Source: Capitulum mitella
Lineage: Eukaryota > Arthropoda > Thecostraca > Pollicipedomorpha > Pollicipedidae
Direction: 5' to 3'
DNA: 64,000 nucleotides
Assembly: GCA_030062745.1 (NCBI GenBank)
Contig: CP099842.1
Location: 20,307,822 to 20,371,821, forward strand
Position numbers and translations under genes: made by a program. The notes below the pieces were generated by a model. It was not told the DNA's origin, searched no databases, and saw only the letters and a program-made list of their open reading frames with translations. Position 1 is the first letter of the stretch. Each line of letters opens with the position of its first letter. This document shows, piece after piece, positions 44,489 through 55,714 of the stretch.

Positions 44489-45120
44489 GGTCGCTACTAC
44501 CTCGTGATATTTATGGCAGCTGAATAGCTTGTCGACTGACGCAAAAAATCGGAAATCGGCCGGGAACTTCTGTAGCCTGAAACAAATGAAGTAAAACAAA
44601 CAAAACAAAGATAACAGTTGTCACTGACAAATACGAACTTTGCGAAAGGACTAGCGTTCGTCGTAAGAGTACCCTTTGAACATAATCTGCCTACATCATT
44701 CGGACATGAGTGATAGACGCACAAGGATCGAAGCCAGAGTCAGAAAGGGTAAAGGTCATTAAATGTCAAGGTCAACAAGCTTGTGATCCGATCTAGATTT
44801 GATTTGCAGCCTGTCGATTTGCGTGAAATATGCATTCAAAGAATCTAATAAAAACATGTGTGTGCACATTAATACGCTTGTATATATCGGTGTCAGTGTA
44901 GGTCAAGGTCATCAAAGATCAAGGTTAATTATTTTGTGACCTGGTCCAGATTTTCTTTGAAGCATGTCGATTTGTACGAAACATGCATTCAAAGACCCTA
45001 ATAAAAACACGTTTGACCTCGCTGCTATCACGAAGTAGCAGCGACCAACGTACTCAAAATTTTCTAGAAAAACAGGCGGGAGGGGGGGGGGCACAAAAAA
45101 GCCCCTTTCCAGTGCGCGTG
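44489..45120. mobile_element. TTAA-bounded nonautonomous element, family II, copy 2 (left-truncated)
   Basis: The right end is GCCCCTTTCCAGTGCGCGTG followed by TTAA (45,121-45,124), matching the left end of the copy at 15,694. Interior blocks such as GTCACTGACAAATA, GAAAGGACTAGCGTTC and GAAATATGCATTCAAAGA match copy 1. GGTCGCTACTAC at the left is mirrored by GTAGCAGCGACC at 45,035. Carries AGGTCA clusters at 44,750-44,778 and 44,898-44,930. The true left terminus is missing. Confidence 0.75.
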
Positions 45121-45124
45121 TTAA

Positions 45125-46380
45125 ATAACCTCTGAACCGCCAGAGTTAGCCCAACCAAATCTGTAGTACCTGTTCGTCAATCAAATCATATATTTCGTCA
45201 TCAGTCTCCATGCTAAGTCATGTCATGGAGATGTGACGTCTTAGGTGGACTCCTGCATGCATGTTTTCGCCCTTTCTGGCGGTGGTGTGAAAATGCTTCG
45301 TTTTTTTATAATATTCGAGAATATAATGCATGAATTATTCGGATTCACATAGGACACGACCCTTAAAGGATATACGACCGTCCCACATCAACATCAGAGG
45401 TCATGCTAGGTCACATACATGATGACAATGGGTCTAGTTTGCATTGTGGGTGATAGAAATGGTTGCCGTTGACCTTCCCCTTTCCTATCGTTCAAGCCAG
45501 ACAAGCAAATCTATATTCGCCCCTTGGCAAGGGTCATCAAATACAACGTGAGGTCATGTCAGGTCACGACCTAGGTAGATGCTAAACGAAATGAAATGCA
45601 ACATTCAACTGAAACAAATGAAGGCCATTCAGTAACATATGAAAAAAATAAGATCGTTCAGTAGCTTCAGAGAACAATTATTGTTCCTAGTCTGAAAACG
45701 AAAAACGACTGTCTGTCCTGACCTGGCTTGACCTCGACCCGATAAAAAGTAGACAGAGCAGATTTAATTACCACGAGATGTCATTTCAGTTCTGTGCTTG
45801 ACGCAATTAAGAATGCCAGCGAGTAATCGTAAGTCTTTGTCAGGAAGAGTAATGCAACTATGTGATCTGACTTAGACTGATCTTGACAGCATGCAAAGCA
45901 GGTAATGCAAAACTGGTCATCAAAAGGTCTCATTTCTGTCCTTTTTGTTACGCGGATCAAAACGGCTGCGAGTAAGCATCAATCTTTTGAATGTAAAGTA
46001 AGAGCAGTATTTCACCTGACCTAGGCTGACCTTGACCCGACACTTCTTAACATTATAGCATGTTTGATGCAAAAGATCGTGACCTTTCGTTTGATACACA
46101 GTTGAGGGCTCTAAGACCACTATTGCCTATGATATGATGTACAAACCGATGGCAGTTTTTCCGACGGCGTGTTATGCGTTGACGCGGTCTATGACGTCAT
46201 CACTCACGTGACCAGGGCTAATATAGTATTTTCTGAATCGCAAGACTGAGGGCTACCAAATGGTGGTAAGCCGGTCCAGATCCGATGGTTAGATCCTGAG
46301 ACAGCAGGGGTGCCTTTTTTGACACTCCCAGGCGGTTGCGGGTACAAAAACACGCCAGGCAATGCCGGGTTAAAGTGAGG
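45125..46380. repeat. AGGTCA-rich region ending in a GCCGGGTTAA terminus
   Basis: Repeated AGGTCA/TGACCT words (for example 45,404-45,418, 45,552-45,577, 45,717-45,735) and an end AATGCCGGGTTAA at 46,361-46,373, as at 5,820 and 482. It is probably a third family of TTAA-target elements. The left terminus was not found. Confidence 0.4.
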
Positions 46381-47473
46381 ATCTGTGCATCACGAGGCTG
46401 AGAGAGGCAGGACCTCGAATCGCCTGTCAATGGGTGCCTAAATGTACATGTGTATGTACATGTATGTAAAAATGTGTGTGTAAAATATGTAAATGCAATC
46501 CGTAAATATGCGAAAATAACTGTGGATTTATTTTTCAGAACATTAATAACAGGGCAGCATTTTTTACATTTTATGAAAATGGAGCAGAAGCCTGTATGAA
46601 GCTTGTGTTTCACTTAATCTTCGTAAGGCGTTTTTCGAAATCAAGCCTTTCGGCGCCAAAAGATGACCAAGCTTTGTCTTATGTCTCATATTCCCCCTGA
46701 TTTATCATTCGCTATTTCCTCTTTACTCTTACGACAAAAACGGATGCGTCACTTTGTGAACCGCCAGAATAGCATTTGAACGTTTTAACGTTTTCCACTT
46801 GGCGCTGATGACCCGATGTGGTAGCATCTGTTAAAATGCTGTGTACTGGCCATGATCGCCCAGAGTTATTGCTGTGAGAGACATTGCTATTCGCGCACGC
46901 TAGCCGCCATATATCGTCCGGTCCGCATTATTTCGGACTGGTTTCTGCACAATACCTTTAATGTCTTCCTCGACACAAATTATGTGCCACGAACATTTTT
47001 CTCCACAGTTCAATGATCTGGCAATCATCCCTGCATTGAACCCGTACGTGTTCGCAAACAGTAATCGTTAATTTATTTAGAAATGGTGCACTGCCACCAT
47101 TTCTGCTTCTCAGGCTGCTACATCTATAGATCAAAGACGAGAAGCGAAATTAATTTGGTCTCGTTGCTGTTCTACCAGCGAAAGAAAGATGAAAGAATAG
47201 AATGGTCAATCATGTACTGCCCTGCATACAAACAGTCCAGACAGAAAAAATGCCTTGATGTTTGAACACTAACGCAGAAGAAGAATGAAGAAACGATGTA
47301 GTGTTATGCATGCTTGTATCGTATGTTCTCAGCATTCCGTAATGCGGGATATTGCACCTTGACATGAGAGTAAACTTTAGCTTCATCAGCACCAATGATG
47401 CGAGTAAAAAATCCAACCACGGAAAGAAAAATGTATTCTTGGTTACAGCTTACACAGAGAAAGTTACGCGGTC
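46381..47473. other. No gene seen
   Basis: The last part (47,395-47,473) aligns with 39,670-39,735 downstream of the glycine-rich pseudogene, so it is ancestral 3' flank of the glycine-rich locus. Confidence 0.45.
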
Positions 47474-47481
47474 ACATTCGG

Positions 47482-47753
47482 CAGGCACGTAGCCAGGGGA
47501 GCTATGGAGGTCATGCCCCCCCCCCCGAGCCAAGCGGTCTGCACTGGATATTTAGCGATTGCGCAGAAATGCGGAATAGAGATCATATATATGCGACAAA
47601 AACAAACATTATGTTTTCCAGTGCGCTACGTATGAAGTTAATTGCATAAACTTGTTGCTCTTTCCTACAAATTTTATCATACGCCAGTCTCATGCCATAA
47701 AATTTGACATTTGGCCCTCCCCTTCCCCGAGGAAAATCCTGGCTACGTGCCTG
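47482..47753. mobile_element. hAT-like MITE, 272 bp, with 8-bp target duplication and empty site
   Basis: The ends CAGGCACGTAGCCAGG and CCTGGCTACGTGCCTG are perfect inverted repeats. The flanks ACATTCGG (47,474-47,481) and ACATTTGG (47,754-47,761) are the target duplication. The paralogous flank at about 39,742-39,770 has a single ATATTTGG with no insertion and matches on both sides (GTTAC..GGTC and CTAAGAG), so it shows the pre-insertion state. No protein. Related copy at 12,080-12,435. Confidence 0.95.
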
Positions 47754-47839
47754 ACATTTGGCTAAGAGAAGTCCAGTGTACACGAAATTAATCCAGTATC
47801 CGTTGAACGAAGTTAAAAGGCCGGGGCACAAGGATGGCT

Positions 47840-48545
47840 CTAGCCGTGGTAGCCTCCCTTGGATCCTCCTCCATATCCGCCGCCATATCCACCCTTGGAT
47901 CCACCGCTGGATCCGCCGCCATATCCTCCACTGGATCCTCCGCCATATCCGCCTCTAGAATCGCCGCCGTGTCCACCGCTAGATCTTCCGCCGTATCCAC
48001 CCTTAGATCCGCCACCGTATCCGCCCCTAGAACCACCGCCGTATCCTCCGCTAGATCCTCCACCGTATCCGCTTTTGGACGCGCCTCCGTATCCACCGCG
48101 TGAACCTCCACCGTATCCTCTTCCGCCGGATCCTCCGCCGTGTCTGCCTCCGGTTCTTTTCTGGTATGCACTGCTGTAGCCCGCGGAAGCCAAAACCACG
48201 AGGGCGACAAACAGCAGAATCTGAAGACATGAAAAGGCGGTGCGAGCTATTAATGTGGGAGAGCTCCAGAGGCACCGGCTATCTCGCTTTATGTAAGACA
48301 TATCACGAGAGAAGCATGCAAATCGTCTCCCTTGAAGTGTGTATGAATCGATTTAAATAAGAATCAAATTATTTACATTCATTGTGTCCGGTTAACATGC
48401 CTACGAAAAAAACCGTCACGCTGCGTTGCTTCAAGTGAGTCCAATACTGATAAAACAGAGTTTCGGACTTTCTTAATTGGAAACCTTCCATATTTTACGA
48501 GCAAGCAGCCTTATGGGCTGCACTTACCACCAGCTTCGCGTTCAT
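47840..48545 (-). CDS. Secreted glycine-rich repeat protein (two exons)
   Basis: Exon 1 (48,545-48,528) encodes MNAKLV and ends at a GTAAGT donor. Exon 2 (48,220-47,840) follows a TTTTCATGTCTTCAG acceptor. The protein has 132 residues. Residues 1-19 form a signal peptide (core ILLFVALVVLASA) with cleavage expected after ASA. The mature part is an octapeptide array of the type GGYGGGSK, with Arg, Lys or Ser in the last place, ending GGSKGGYHG. It has no cysteine and only one acidic residue (GGDSRGG), so it is strongly basic. The short first exon splitting the signal peptide is usual in arthropod cuticular-protein genes. A cuticle or matrix role is likely; a glycine-rich cationic antimicrobial peptide is an alternative. 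TATA box at 48,618-48,625. Confidence 0.85.
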
Positions 48546-48617
48546 TGTTCTCGCTCCTGGTGAGCCTGACTTGGGTGGCAATGGACGACGGTGTGAGCAG
48601 CACCATTCGCCGCCGGC

Positions 48618-48625
48618 TTTTATAC
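48618..48625 (-). promoter_or_regulatory. TATA box of the 47,840-48,545 glycine-rich gene
   Basis: TATAAAAG on the minus strand, about 73 bp upstream of the ATG. This implies a 5' UTR of roughly 40-45 nt. Confidence 0.75.
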
Positions 48626-48639
48626 GCCGGAGTTTCCTG

Positions 48640-50855
48640 AGCGCCGGGTTTCCCGTGGTTGTTTGGCGCACCTCAGCTCGCCGGACATTGTTACCAGGCC
48701 GTAATTTCGACCGACAGCCCGAAGATCGTGACTGAAGTCATTTTAACCGTGATCTGCTGTCACGAGCAGCATGTGCCTTCGTTCGCGCTAGAATCTGTGG
48801 GAGGCCTACAAAGCCACAACACTTTCTTAAACAAGAACAAGTAACCACAGGCTGGAAGCCCACCCAGAAGACCCAGGGTAGACAAATATCTGGACCTTCT
48901 CGAACAGTCAGTGTTTTTCGAATGAAAAACCTACGACATCTTCCGTGGTGAAATGTTCTGTTATCTAATTAGCTATCCATGATTTCTGTGCCTGAACAAA
49001 CAAAAGTAGCTTTTTGAAGTCCGGATTGGGAATGGTGGTTTGGTAAAATCACATTTCATTTGAGCTGTAATAACAATTTATGCATTTCTATTTTGCCCAT
49101 AAAACCATTACTTACCATAACTATGGAATAACTAAAGTAAACCATTCTCATGTCATTATGAAACCATGTCATGCTGAGGCTGAAACCGTACACCGGACTG
49201 CCCGTACAGTCGCCACTGCCATTCATACTTTGAGGTGTCTGAATCGTTATGACAATGATTAAATGAGAAGAACGTAATTAGAACATCCGTCAGAGGGAAC
49301 GTGATGAACAGTTTCACATGACCGTTGCTGCATCAGACACTGAGTCGGGAATACTATGATAACAACGGCCACAGTAAACGCGATTTCGGCCCCATGGTCC
49401 GGAAGATTTTAGAAAATTAAATTTCGAAAGCAGAGCCGTCATTGAACGGAACGCAGGCATTCTTTGCAAAAGCACGTTGACCTTATGTAGCGTGGTTAAT
49501 TTAGGCGGGACGTTACTTTAAAACACTGCGCCAGCTAGTGACGAATACAAACTACGTCTTGATCTACTACATCAGATGAAAATCAGCCCTTATAAGTTAT
49601 GAGAAACTGCGCAATTCACGATGTGTATTACATCGGTCTTATTTCGATTTCATTCAGTTAAAGGGTCCCACGCACCCACAAGAGGGAGCCATTTTAGCAG
49701 CAAACAAGGGACAACCATAACATCAGCATAATGAGGCATATACCCACATCTAGCACCGCCATACTTAAACGGTTTCACAATTACACAGTAACACGTTGCC
49801 ACGATTATTGCGGGTTTACAATGCTTGAAACAATGTACGTACTTCAGAAATGCAGGACCTGCTACCAACGTAGACAAAACAGCGAACACGTCAATGCTCG
49901 TAACCCAGGGTTTAAGAAGGCACACAACTTAACGCTTGGACATCTTCCGGTTTCGTGAATAAAACGGGTTTGATGTTATTAAAGCTCAAAATTTCGGCGT
50001 GTCTCGACATGTCTTCATTTCAGTGGCATCAATAGTCGAGCTTACAGAACAATTACCTTTGCAGTAGTTTGAAGTAGTCTGAAGTGCCTCTGACGTAGTC
50101 TGAAGCAGTCAGTTGCCTTTGAAGTGAAAGGCAGAAATTAAACATAGGCAGGCTTTAAACAAACAGGCTTCGACAGATAAACGACAGACATGATACAGCA
50201 TATGAAGTTGTGACCAAACATTTAGGCTTTTATAACATCAGACCCGTTTTACCCAGGAATACTCCAAAAACTCAATCATCAACAACGGAGTAAAAATGCA
50301 GCTGAAGACTGATATCTTCGATTTCATTGAAATAGTTTAATTTGCCTGAAGCATTGCTCTTTACTTTTGCCGTGTAAATTAGACGTTTTAAAATTATTTG
50401 CGCTCGTCTTTTACCAGCGTGGCCGTAGGCCGAATACATCAGCTACCTGGCTTCAACTAGCAAAAATAAATCGAACTGAGCGGCCGTTCTGACACGGTCA
50501 GGGCTTTACCCTTTCTGGACGTGAATAACTTCGTAGTCACTGGACGCTGCATAATAACGTCTTCGCCAGGAGACAGCACAATTATAGTAGAGTTGTGCAT
50601 TTGTACCCACAGTGTCTCAGCCTTGTTTTCATGCAACTATTTCGGGAGTGGTGTTTTTGCCCTTGGGTGTTTTTCGCGGCGTTTTTAAGGCGCGTTCGGA
50701 CGAAGGAGTCAATTTGATCTACCCACTCAAAGGTTTTTCCAAAACAAGTCCCGAACGATTAGGCGCAGCCGCACCACATGTGGCACAGCTATATAAAATT
50801 AAATAGCAGATCATGTGGCTTTAAACAAGTGTTAAAGTTGTTCAAGACCATCCAG
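48640..50855. other. No gene recognised between the divergent glycine-rich genes
   Basis: No supported exon. A TATA-like CTATATAAAATT at 50,789 has no associated frame. Confidence 0.35.
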
Positions 50856-50859
50856 TTAG

Positions 50860-51810
50860 AGCGGGTCAAAATCAGGTCATGGTTATGAGAGAGGGCAGTT
50901 TTCGTGATAAACTTTAAACTGCTACTAAAAACAAAATTTTAAAATCTGACTTCAAAACTTTCGATGGATCCACAGATAACTGACTGAAAGAATATGGATG
51001 TAAAGTAGTTGATCTGAGATTAGTTCATGAATACGTCAGGTCAAAGTCAAAAGTCGAACATTATTTTCGAATGCAAAACATCCATTTAAATCACTTCAGT
51101 CAAAAAATGGACATAAATAAAAGCTCATTTCCCGTTCTACCATTGTACCAAATATCAAGTCGATATCAGGCCAGGGCACGGACAGGTGATCAAAAATTTG
51201 GTGGTACGTACCCCTTTTCTGTAGAGGCTAGACAATGGAACGCAGCTAACTTCTTGTTCAATGCCTAATTCAGTGATAAAATGGCACAAGACAATGTCGG
51301 GAATGACCGAACACACATTCTCATTGCCCTGGTCTTTCTAGGTCGTCTGAGGTCATTGGCCTAAGAGAAAAGTTATTGGCCTTGACACACATTTTTTCGC
51401 AAAAAATGTCTTCTATGGTGTTTTTTATGCTGATTTCGAATTCAGTGCACCCAGTTACCTACGTATGACTGGTGCACCTTGGATAAGTGTCAAAGAGAAA
51501 TAGATCAGATGAATTAAGTAACGAGCCAAGCGTTCCAAATTATTTATTTTCTGTTGCAGTTTTGTGTGCCCTATAAAAAAGGTCTTTACATTTTAGCGCT
51601 GTTATCAACGGTGTTCACGGCACAGGAGAACGTCTGAAGGGTCGTACCGAATTTGACCCTCTTTGACCTCATCGGACCTTCAGGATCATATGAGATTCCA
51701 GGAACTCAAACTTTTACACAAGAGAGCTCCTCTAGGGCTGCATCAACCCTGCAAGTTAAGTGGGTCTAGTCTCGTTAGTTTTCGAGATCCGGGGGGGGGG
51801 GGGTCAGAAC
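50860..51810. mobile_element. Diverged relative of the TTAA piggyBac-like family
   Basis: Order and wording parallel 20,130-21,090: AAACTTT..GATG, a GAGGTCA/GGTCAAAGTCAAAAGTC cluster, CCAAATATCAAGTCGATATCAGG, then AGGTCGTCTGAGGTCATTG and a TTTTCGAGATCCGGGGGG end. Divergence is high and no TTAA termini could be fixed. Confidence 0.5.
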
Positions 51811-52218
51811 GACCAACCATACCCGAGAGCGTTACGTTTGACCAGGCACCCATGCAAGTTTTAAACTTTCGATTGCTTTGGTGCAAGGTAATGATTCGGA
51901 TATTCTATGCTCTCAAGCTGAAAGAGAACCGCAGTATGCCGTACTTGTCATGCGCCTCACAAGGCGTCTCACTGATGTGTATATTTCGCTTTTTTTCGTA
52001 AAAACTGGTCGAAACTTTACATTGCATGAAGATGTCCAGTGATGGTCGACGTCTGTAAAGTGTCATATTGGAATTTCGCGGAGCAAGCGGGCTTGCGAGG
52101 AACGTCACAATGTTTCTAACGCTACGCGGACAGCATTCGCCTCGCTAATGCTTCTAACGCTATGCGGACGCAATATCGCAATATCAGGATCGGTCGGAAG
52201 GTCACAGACCACGGTCAC
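51811..52218. other. No gene seen
   Basis: Unremarkable apart from proximity to the candidate exon at 52,219. Confidence 0.3.
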
Positions 52219-52324
52219 CCTGCCTGCTAGAGCCGAACATCCCTTCCGCCATTGCCGTCACGTTCAGCTTCTCAATGGGCAGCGTGTGCGGGCCAGAGCT
52301 CGAGGTCGGGCTGACACGCTGGCT
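52219..52324 (-). CDS. Candidate coding exon, unknown protein
   Basis: On the minus strand a long C-tract ending CCCCAG (acceptor, exon starting 52,324 or 52,320) is followed by an open frame with SPTSSSGPHTLPIEKLNVTA and then MAEGMFGSSRQ, up to a weak GTGACC donor at 52,218. Codon choice and amino-acid mix look like real protein, unlike the low-complexity frames elsewhere. The poly-C tract is part of a poly-G/C run that could belong to a repeat. No family recognised and no neighbouring exon identified. Confidence 0.3.
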
Positions 52325-52940
52325 GGGGGGGGGGGGGCGGTCGTGACATGAGCGATTCGCCGTTCGCTTGGTAGAGTCACGAGCCCGGCTGCCACACGCT
52401 TCATGAAATTTTTGCCATGCCAGAAAAGTTATGACGTTTGCTGGGGAAATGTAGTGTGAAGACCTTGCAGTCTCGAACTGGTGAGCAGGGGCGTGTAGAA
52501 CCTGCATACGCGCCTCCTTGCTGACCTTTGCGCGACTTTTCAACATCATACGAGAACAATAAATGGACCTTAAGAAATTGCGCTGCCTGTGACGACCTCT
52601 CCATACGACGACATTCAACCATCGGCAAAGTTAGCTCTGTTTTTTCAGACGTGCGTAAACCGTTGCGACGTCGCGCATCACAACCTTAGGCGCATTTCGG
52701 CTAGTGACGGATCTCGGTCGTGAAAAAGGAAAAAGGAAAAGGAAGAGGAAAACGAATTATGTCGGTACGAGGCTGCCCACATTAGGGCTTGACGAAGCGA
52801 TTATATTTAGGTGTGTCACGGCAACCGGAGCTAATAGGAGATCACGGCCTTGGGGCCGTCGTCAAAGTCACGGTCTAGTCACAAACCACAGCGGGAAGGT
52901 GAGGAGAGTGATTCATTTAGAGGTCATGGTGGGGGTGTTC
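52325..52940. other. No gene assigned; upstream region of the 53,021 gene
   Basis: An AAAAGGAAAAGGAAGAGGAAAA tract lies at 52,726-52,752. No other supported feature. Confidence 0.35.
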
Positions 52941-52943
52941 CAA

Positions 52944-52951
52944 CATATAAG
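52944..52951 (+). promoter_or_regulatory. TATA box of the 53,021-53,973 glycine-rich gene
   Basis: CATATAAG, 70 bp upstream of the ATG, in the same relative place as the TATA box of the paralog at 48,618. Confidence 0.7.
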
Positions 52952-53020
52952 CCGGCAGCGGCGGATGGTGGCCATGTATTCATCCATTCCCGCCGGATCT
53001 GCACGCAACACATTGCGAAG

Positions 53021-53973
53021 ATGAACGCCAAACTGGTGGTAAGTAGAACATTACTGGCTTGAAACGGCTCAGTGTTCGTTCTGCGAAGGCGTCTTAGGAA
53101 AACAAACGTGCTTACTTTATTCAGACTTTGTGTTACAAAAAGGAAGCAGGTGGATTTTTTTGTACTATTTCTATGTAGCAGCATTGCTGCAAATTGGTCT
53201 AGGATTAAAAACCAGTTCCAAGTTCGTGAAACCTCTTCACCGCTTCCAGAGCTTCCTCTCAACATTGCGGACTTTATTCATAAATGCGCTTCGATGATTC
53301 GGCATTCCAATAGCTGACCATGCGCTATATTGTATTACAATATTGCAAAATATACTACTTTATTACAAAACAGCAATACAAATATATTACAAAAACCATC
53401 AGTCAAATATCAAGGCACATAATCTGACCTGTCGAATGTAAACAAGGATTTCAAACATTCACGATTACATCAAAAGCGCTCATGAAAAAATCCAGTGTTC
53501 TGTAAAATATCCCAAAGTGATGACACAACTCGCAGCATTGCCTCAACAGATCCATGAACTGTAGCTTAACAGCATGCTCCGCTTTACAGATCATTCTGCT
53601 GTGTATCGCCCTCGTGGCTTTGGCTTCCGCCGGCCATAGAGGCGGATACCGGAAGGGATCCGGAGGCGGTTCAAGAGGTGGATACGGTGGCGGATCCGGC
53701 GGAAAAGGATATGGTGGTGGCTCACGCGGAGGATACGGTGGCGGATCCAAGGGTGGATATGGAAGAGGATCTAGCAGCGGATACGGCGGCGGATCCAAGG
53801 GCGGATACGGCGGTGGATCTAGCGGCGGATACGGTGGCGGTTCTAAGGGCGGATATGGCGGAGGATCCCGTGGAGGATATAGCGGCGGGTTCAGCCGTGG
53901 AAACAGCGGCGGATCCAAGGGCGGATATGGCGGTGGATACGGAGGAGGATCTAAGGGGGGCTACCACGGCTAA
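53021..53973 (+). CDS. Secreted glycine-rich repeat protein (two exons)
   Basis: Exon 1 (53,021-53,038) encodes MNAKLV, identical to the paralog at 48,545, and ends at GTAAGT. Exon 2 (53,590-53,973) follows a CTCCGCTTTACAG acceptor in the same phase (0). The product has 133 residues: signal peptide with core IILLCIALVALASA, then GHRGGYRKGSGG and about a dozen GGYGGGS[K/R/S] repeats, ending GGSKGGYHG as in its paralog. It has no acidic residue after the signal. The repeats are encoded by a 24-nt unit in which Gly-Ser is usually GGATCC, leaving all frames open. The gene points away from its paralog 4.4 kb to the left. Cuticle or extracellular matrix protein is the likeliest role; an antimicrobial glycine-rich peptide is possible. 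Confidence 0.87.
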
Positions 53974-54178
53974 AGCCAGTCGTGTGCCGCGTCATTTAAC
54001 TTGGTTCAGCGGATAAAGATTCCAGATTCTAGATTCCACGTTATCCAATGCTCTCTCTAGCGAGGGTGACCGAGCAACGGCGTTCTCTGTTCTTTGTGTG
54101 AACTGTAGCAGACAATATATTTTGACTCTCTGCGATTGCGACATGTACCCGAAAAACTGTTGTTGATGAACTTAAAAG

Positions 54179-55150
54179 CAGTGGCGTAGCCAAGGTGAGG
54201 CCAAAGGGGCCATGCCCCCCCCCCCGCCCCCTGGAGGCCAAGCAGGGCCCCTGGCGGCCGAGCGGCCCCCCCCCCCTGGGGCCGAAGACCTCAATTCTTT
54301 GGATGGCGTGGGGCACGCACAGAGCGTCTGACACTGTCCGAAACAGACAATTAAAGAGAGATAAGAATATTTTAAGCATTAAAGAAGGCTTACAAACCTA
54401 AAGAAAACGTATTCCGAATGTACAAGAAGGCTTTGTGTGCTATGAAGAGAAGCCCGTAGCCTCAATGAGCGTTGAGGGGCCCCTACTGGCTTGTAAGGGA
54501 GTTCACTGTTTGTCTGGGGAGGGCTCCCTGTCGGCCAGTAAAGGGCCCCTGTCAGCTTCTGAAGGGGTCTCCTTTCGGTCTGGAAGAAGGCCCCTGCCCT
54601 GCCTCCAGAGGTCGACTGGGGCTCTTTACAGTCGGATAGGGTGCCTCTACAGACAGGCAGTGACTCCCTGGCCATCAGGGGCCCCTAAACGATCATTCAG
54701 GGGCCCCTGCTTTCCTGCAAAGATGTCCCTGCCGGTCTGCAAGGGGCATCCGCCAGGTCGGCAGGAACGTCCTTACAGTCGAGCATAAACCCCTTTTCAC
54801 TTCAGCGAGGCCCCTTTACAAACCGACAATAATTTTAACCACATGGGACCCCACTGATTACGAGGGCCAGGCGCCGATCCAAAGGGGAGCTATTGGGGAG
54901 ATCGTCCCCTCCCCCCGAGGCCTGAGAAGGGGCCCCTGCCAGACGTAAAAGGGGCCCCGAAGGTGCCCCGTATGAGCTTCACGGGGTCTCTGTAAGAACC
55001 TGATGGGTTCTTGATGCAGTCAGGGAGACCTTCTGGAGGGTTAGATGACCTCCGAGACGCATAGCGGGCCCCTGAAGCTCCCAAAGGGCCCCTGGGACCA
55101 CATCAGGACCCCAACACGACGGAGTGTCCTTGAGACCGCCAGACCCCGGC
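54179..55150 (+). mobile_element. GC-rich satellite-like transposon, copy B (truncated)
   Basis: Starts CAGTGGCGTAGCCAAGG and follows copy A (41,943) block by block, including GGCGGCCGAGC, CTGTCCGAAACAGACAATTAAA and the 21-bp-period body. It stops at about 55,150, so it is 3'-truncated. No protein. Confidence 0.8.
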
Positions 55151-55714
55151 AAAATACATGATTAAAAAAAAAACGTAAATTCTTCAGAAGAAGACCATTT
55201 AGAACTACAGAAGTGTTGGTTTTCGGGATATGGCTGCGTACAAGATAATTATGTTTTTTGGACCTTGCTTTTTCTCCTTTAGCCCACTATCTACCTCGCT
55301 CTCAATATAGTTCGCCTGCATTGTTTTCAGTTTTTTCCCTTTCGGTGTCATTGTAGCATAACAATGGTATTAGCATATGTTATTTCGTTCGTCTCGTTCG
55401 TTAGCATATGTTATATTGTTATTTCCACACACTGCCGCCTGTGTTTTAATCGCACGAAAAACTGATGGACCAGGCATTTTGCAGTCATTTTGCATTTGGA
55501 AAAATCTTATGTGACCACAGAAAACCGGTGTTTATTATGCATTTCTGGAATGACTTCACATTTAAGAAAGCTACGTCTCCGCAGAAAATCTGTTCCAGAC
55601 TTAATGATTTTGAACATTCCAACTGCCCCCCCCCCCCAAGTTACCTGGTTTTGCCTTGACGGGGGGCTGACGACTCCACGTTGTGGGGGCTGAGCCCCCC
55701 AGTTAACATGTCAG
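55151..55714. other. No gene seen
   Basis: C-run at 55,626-55,638 and GGGGGGCTGA..CAGCCCCCC-like words near 55,660-55,705; repeat debris. Confidence 0.35.

Noticed and set aside
53451..53918. Proline-rich antisense frame (YPPLDPPP repeats)
   Set aside because: Mirror image of the glycine-rich repeats; open only because of the repetitive codons. The same applies at 47,859-48,179.
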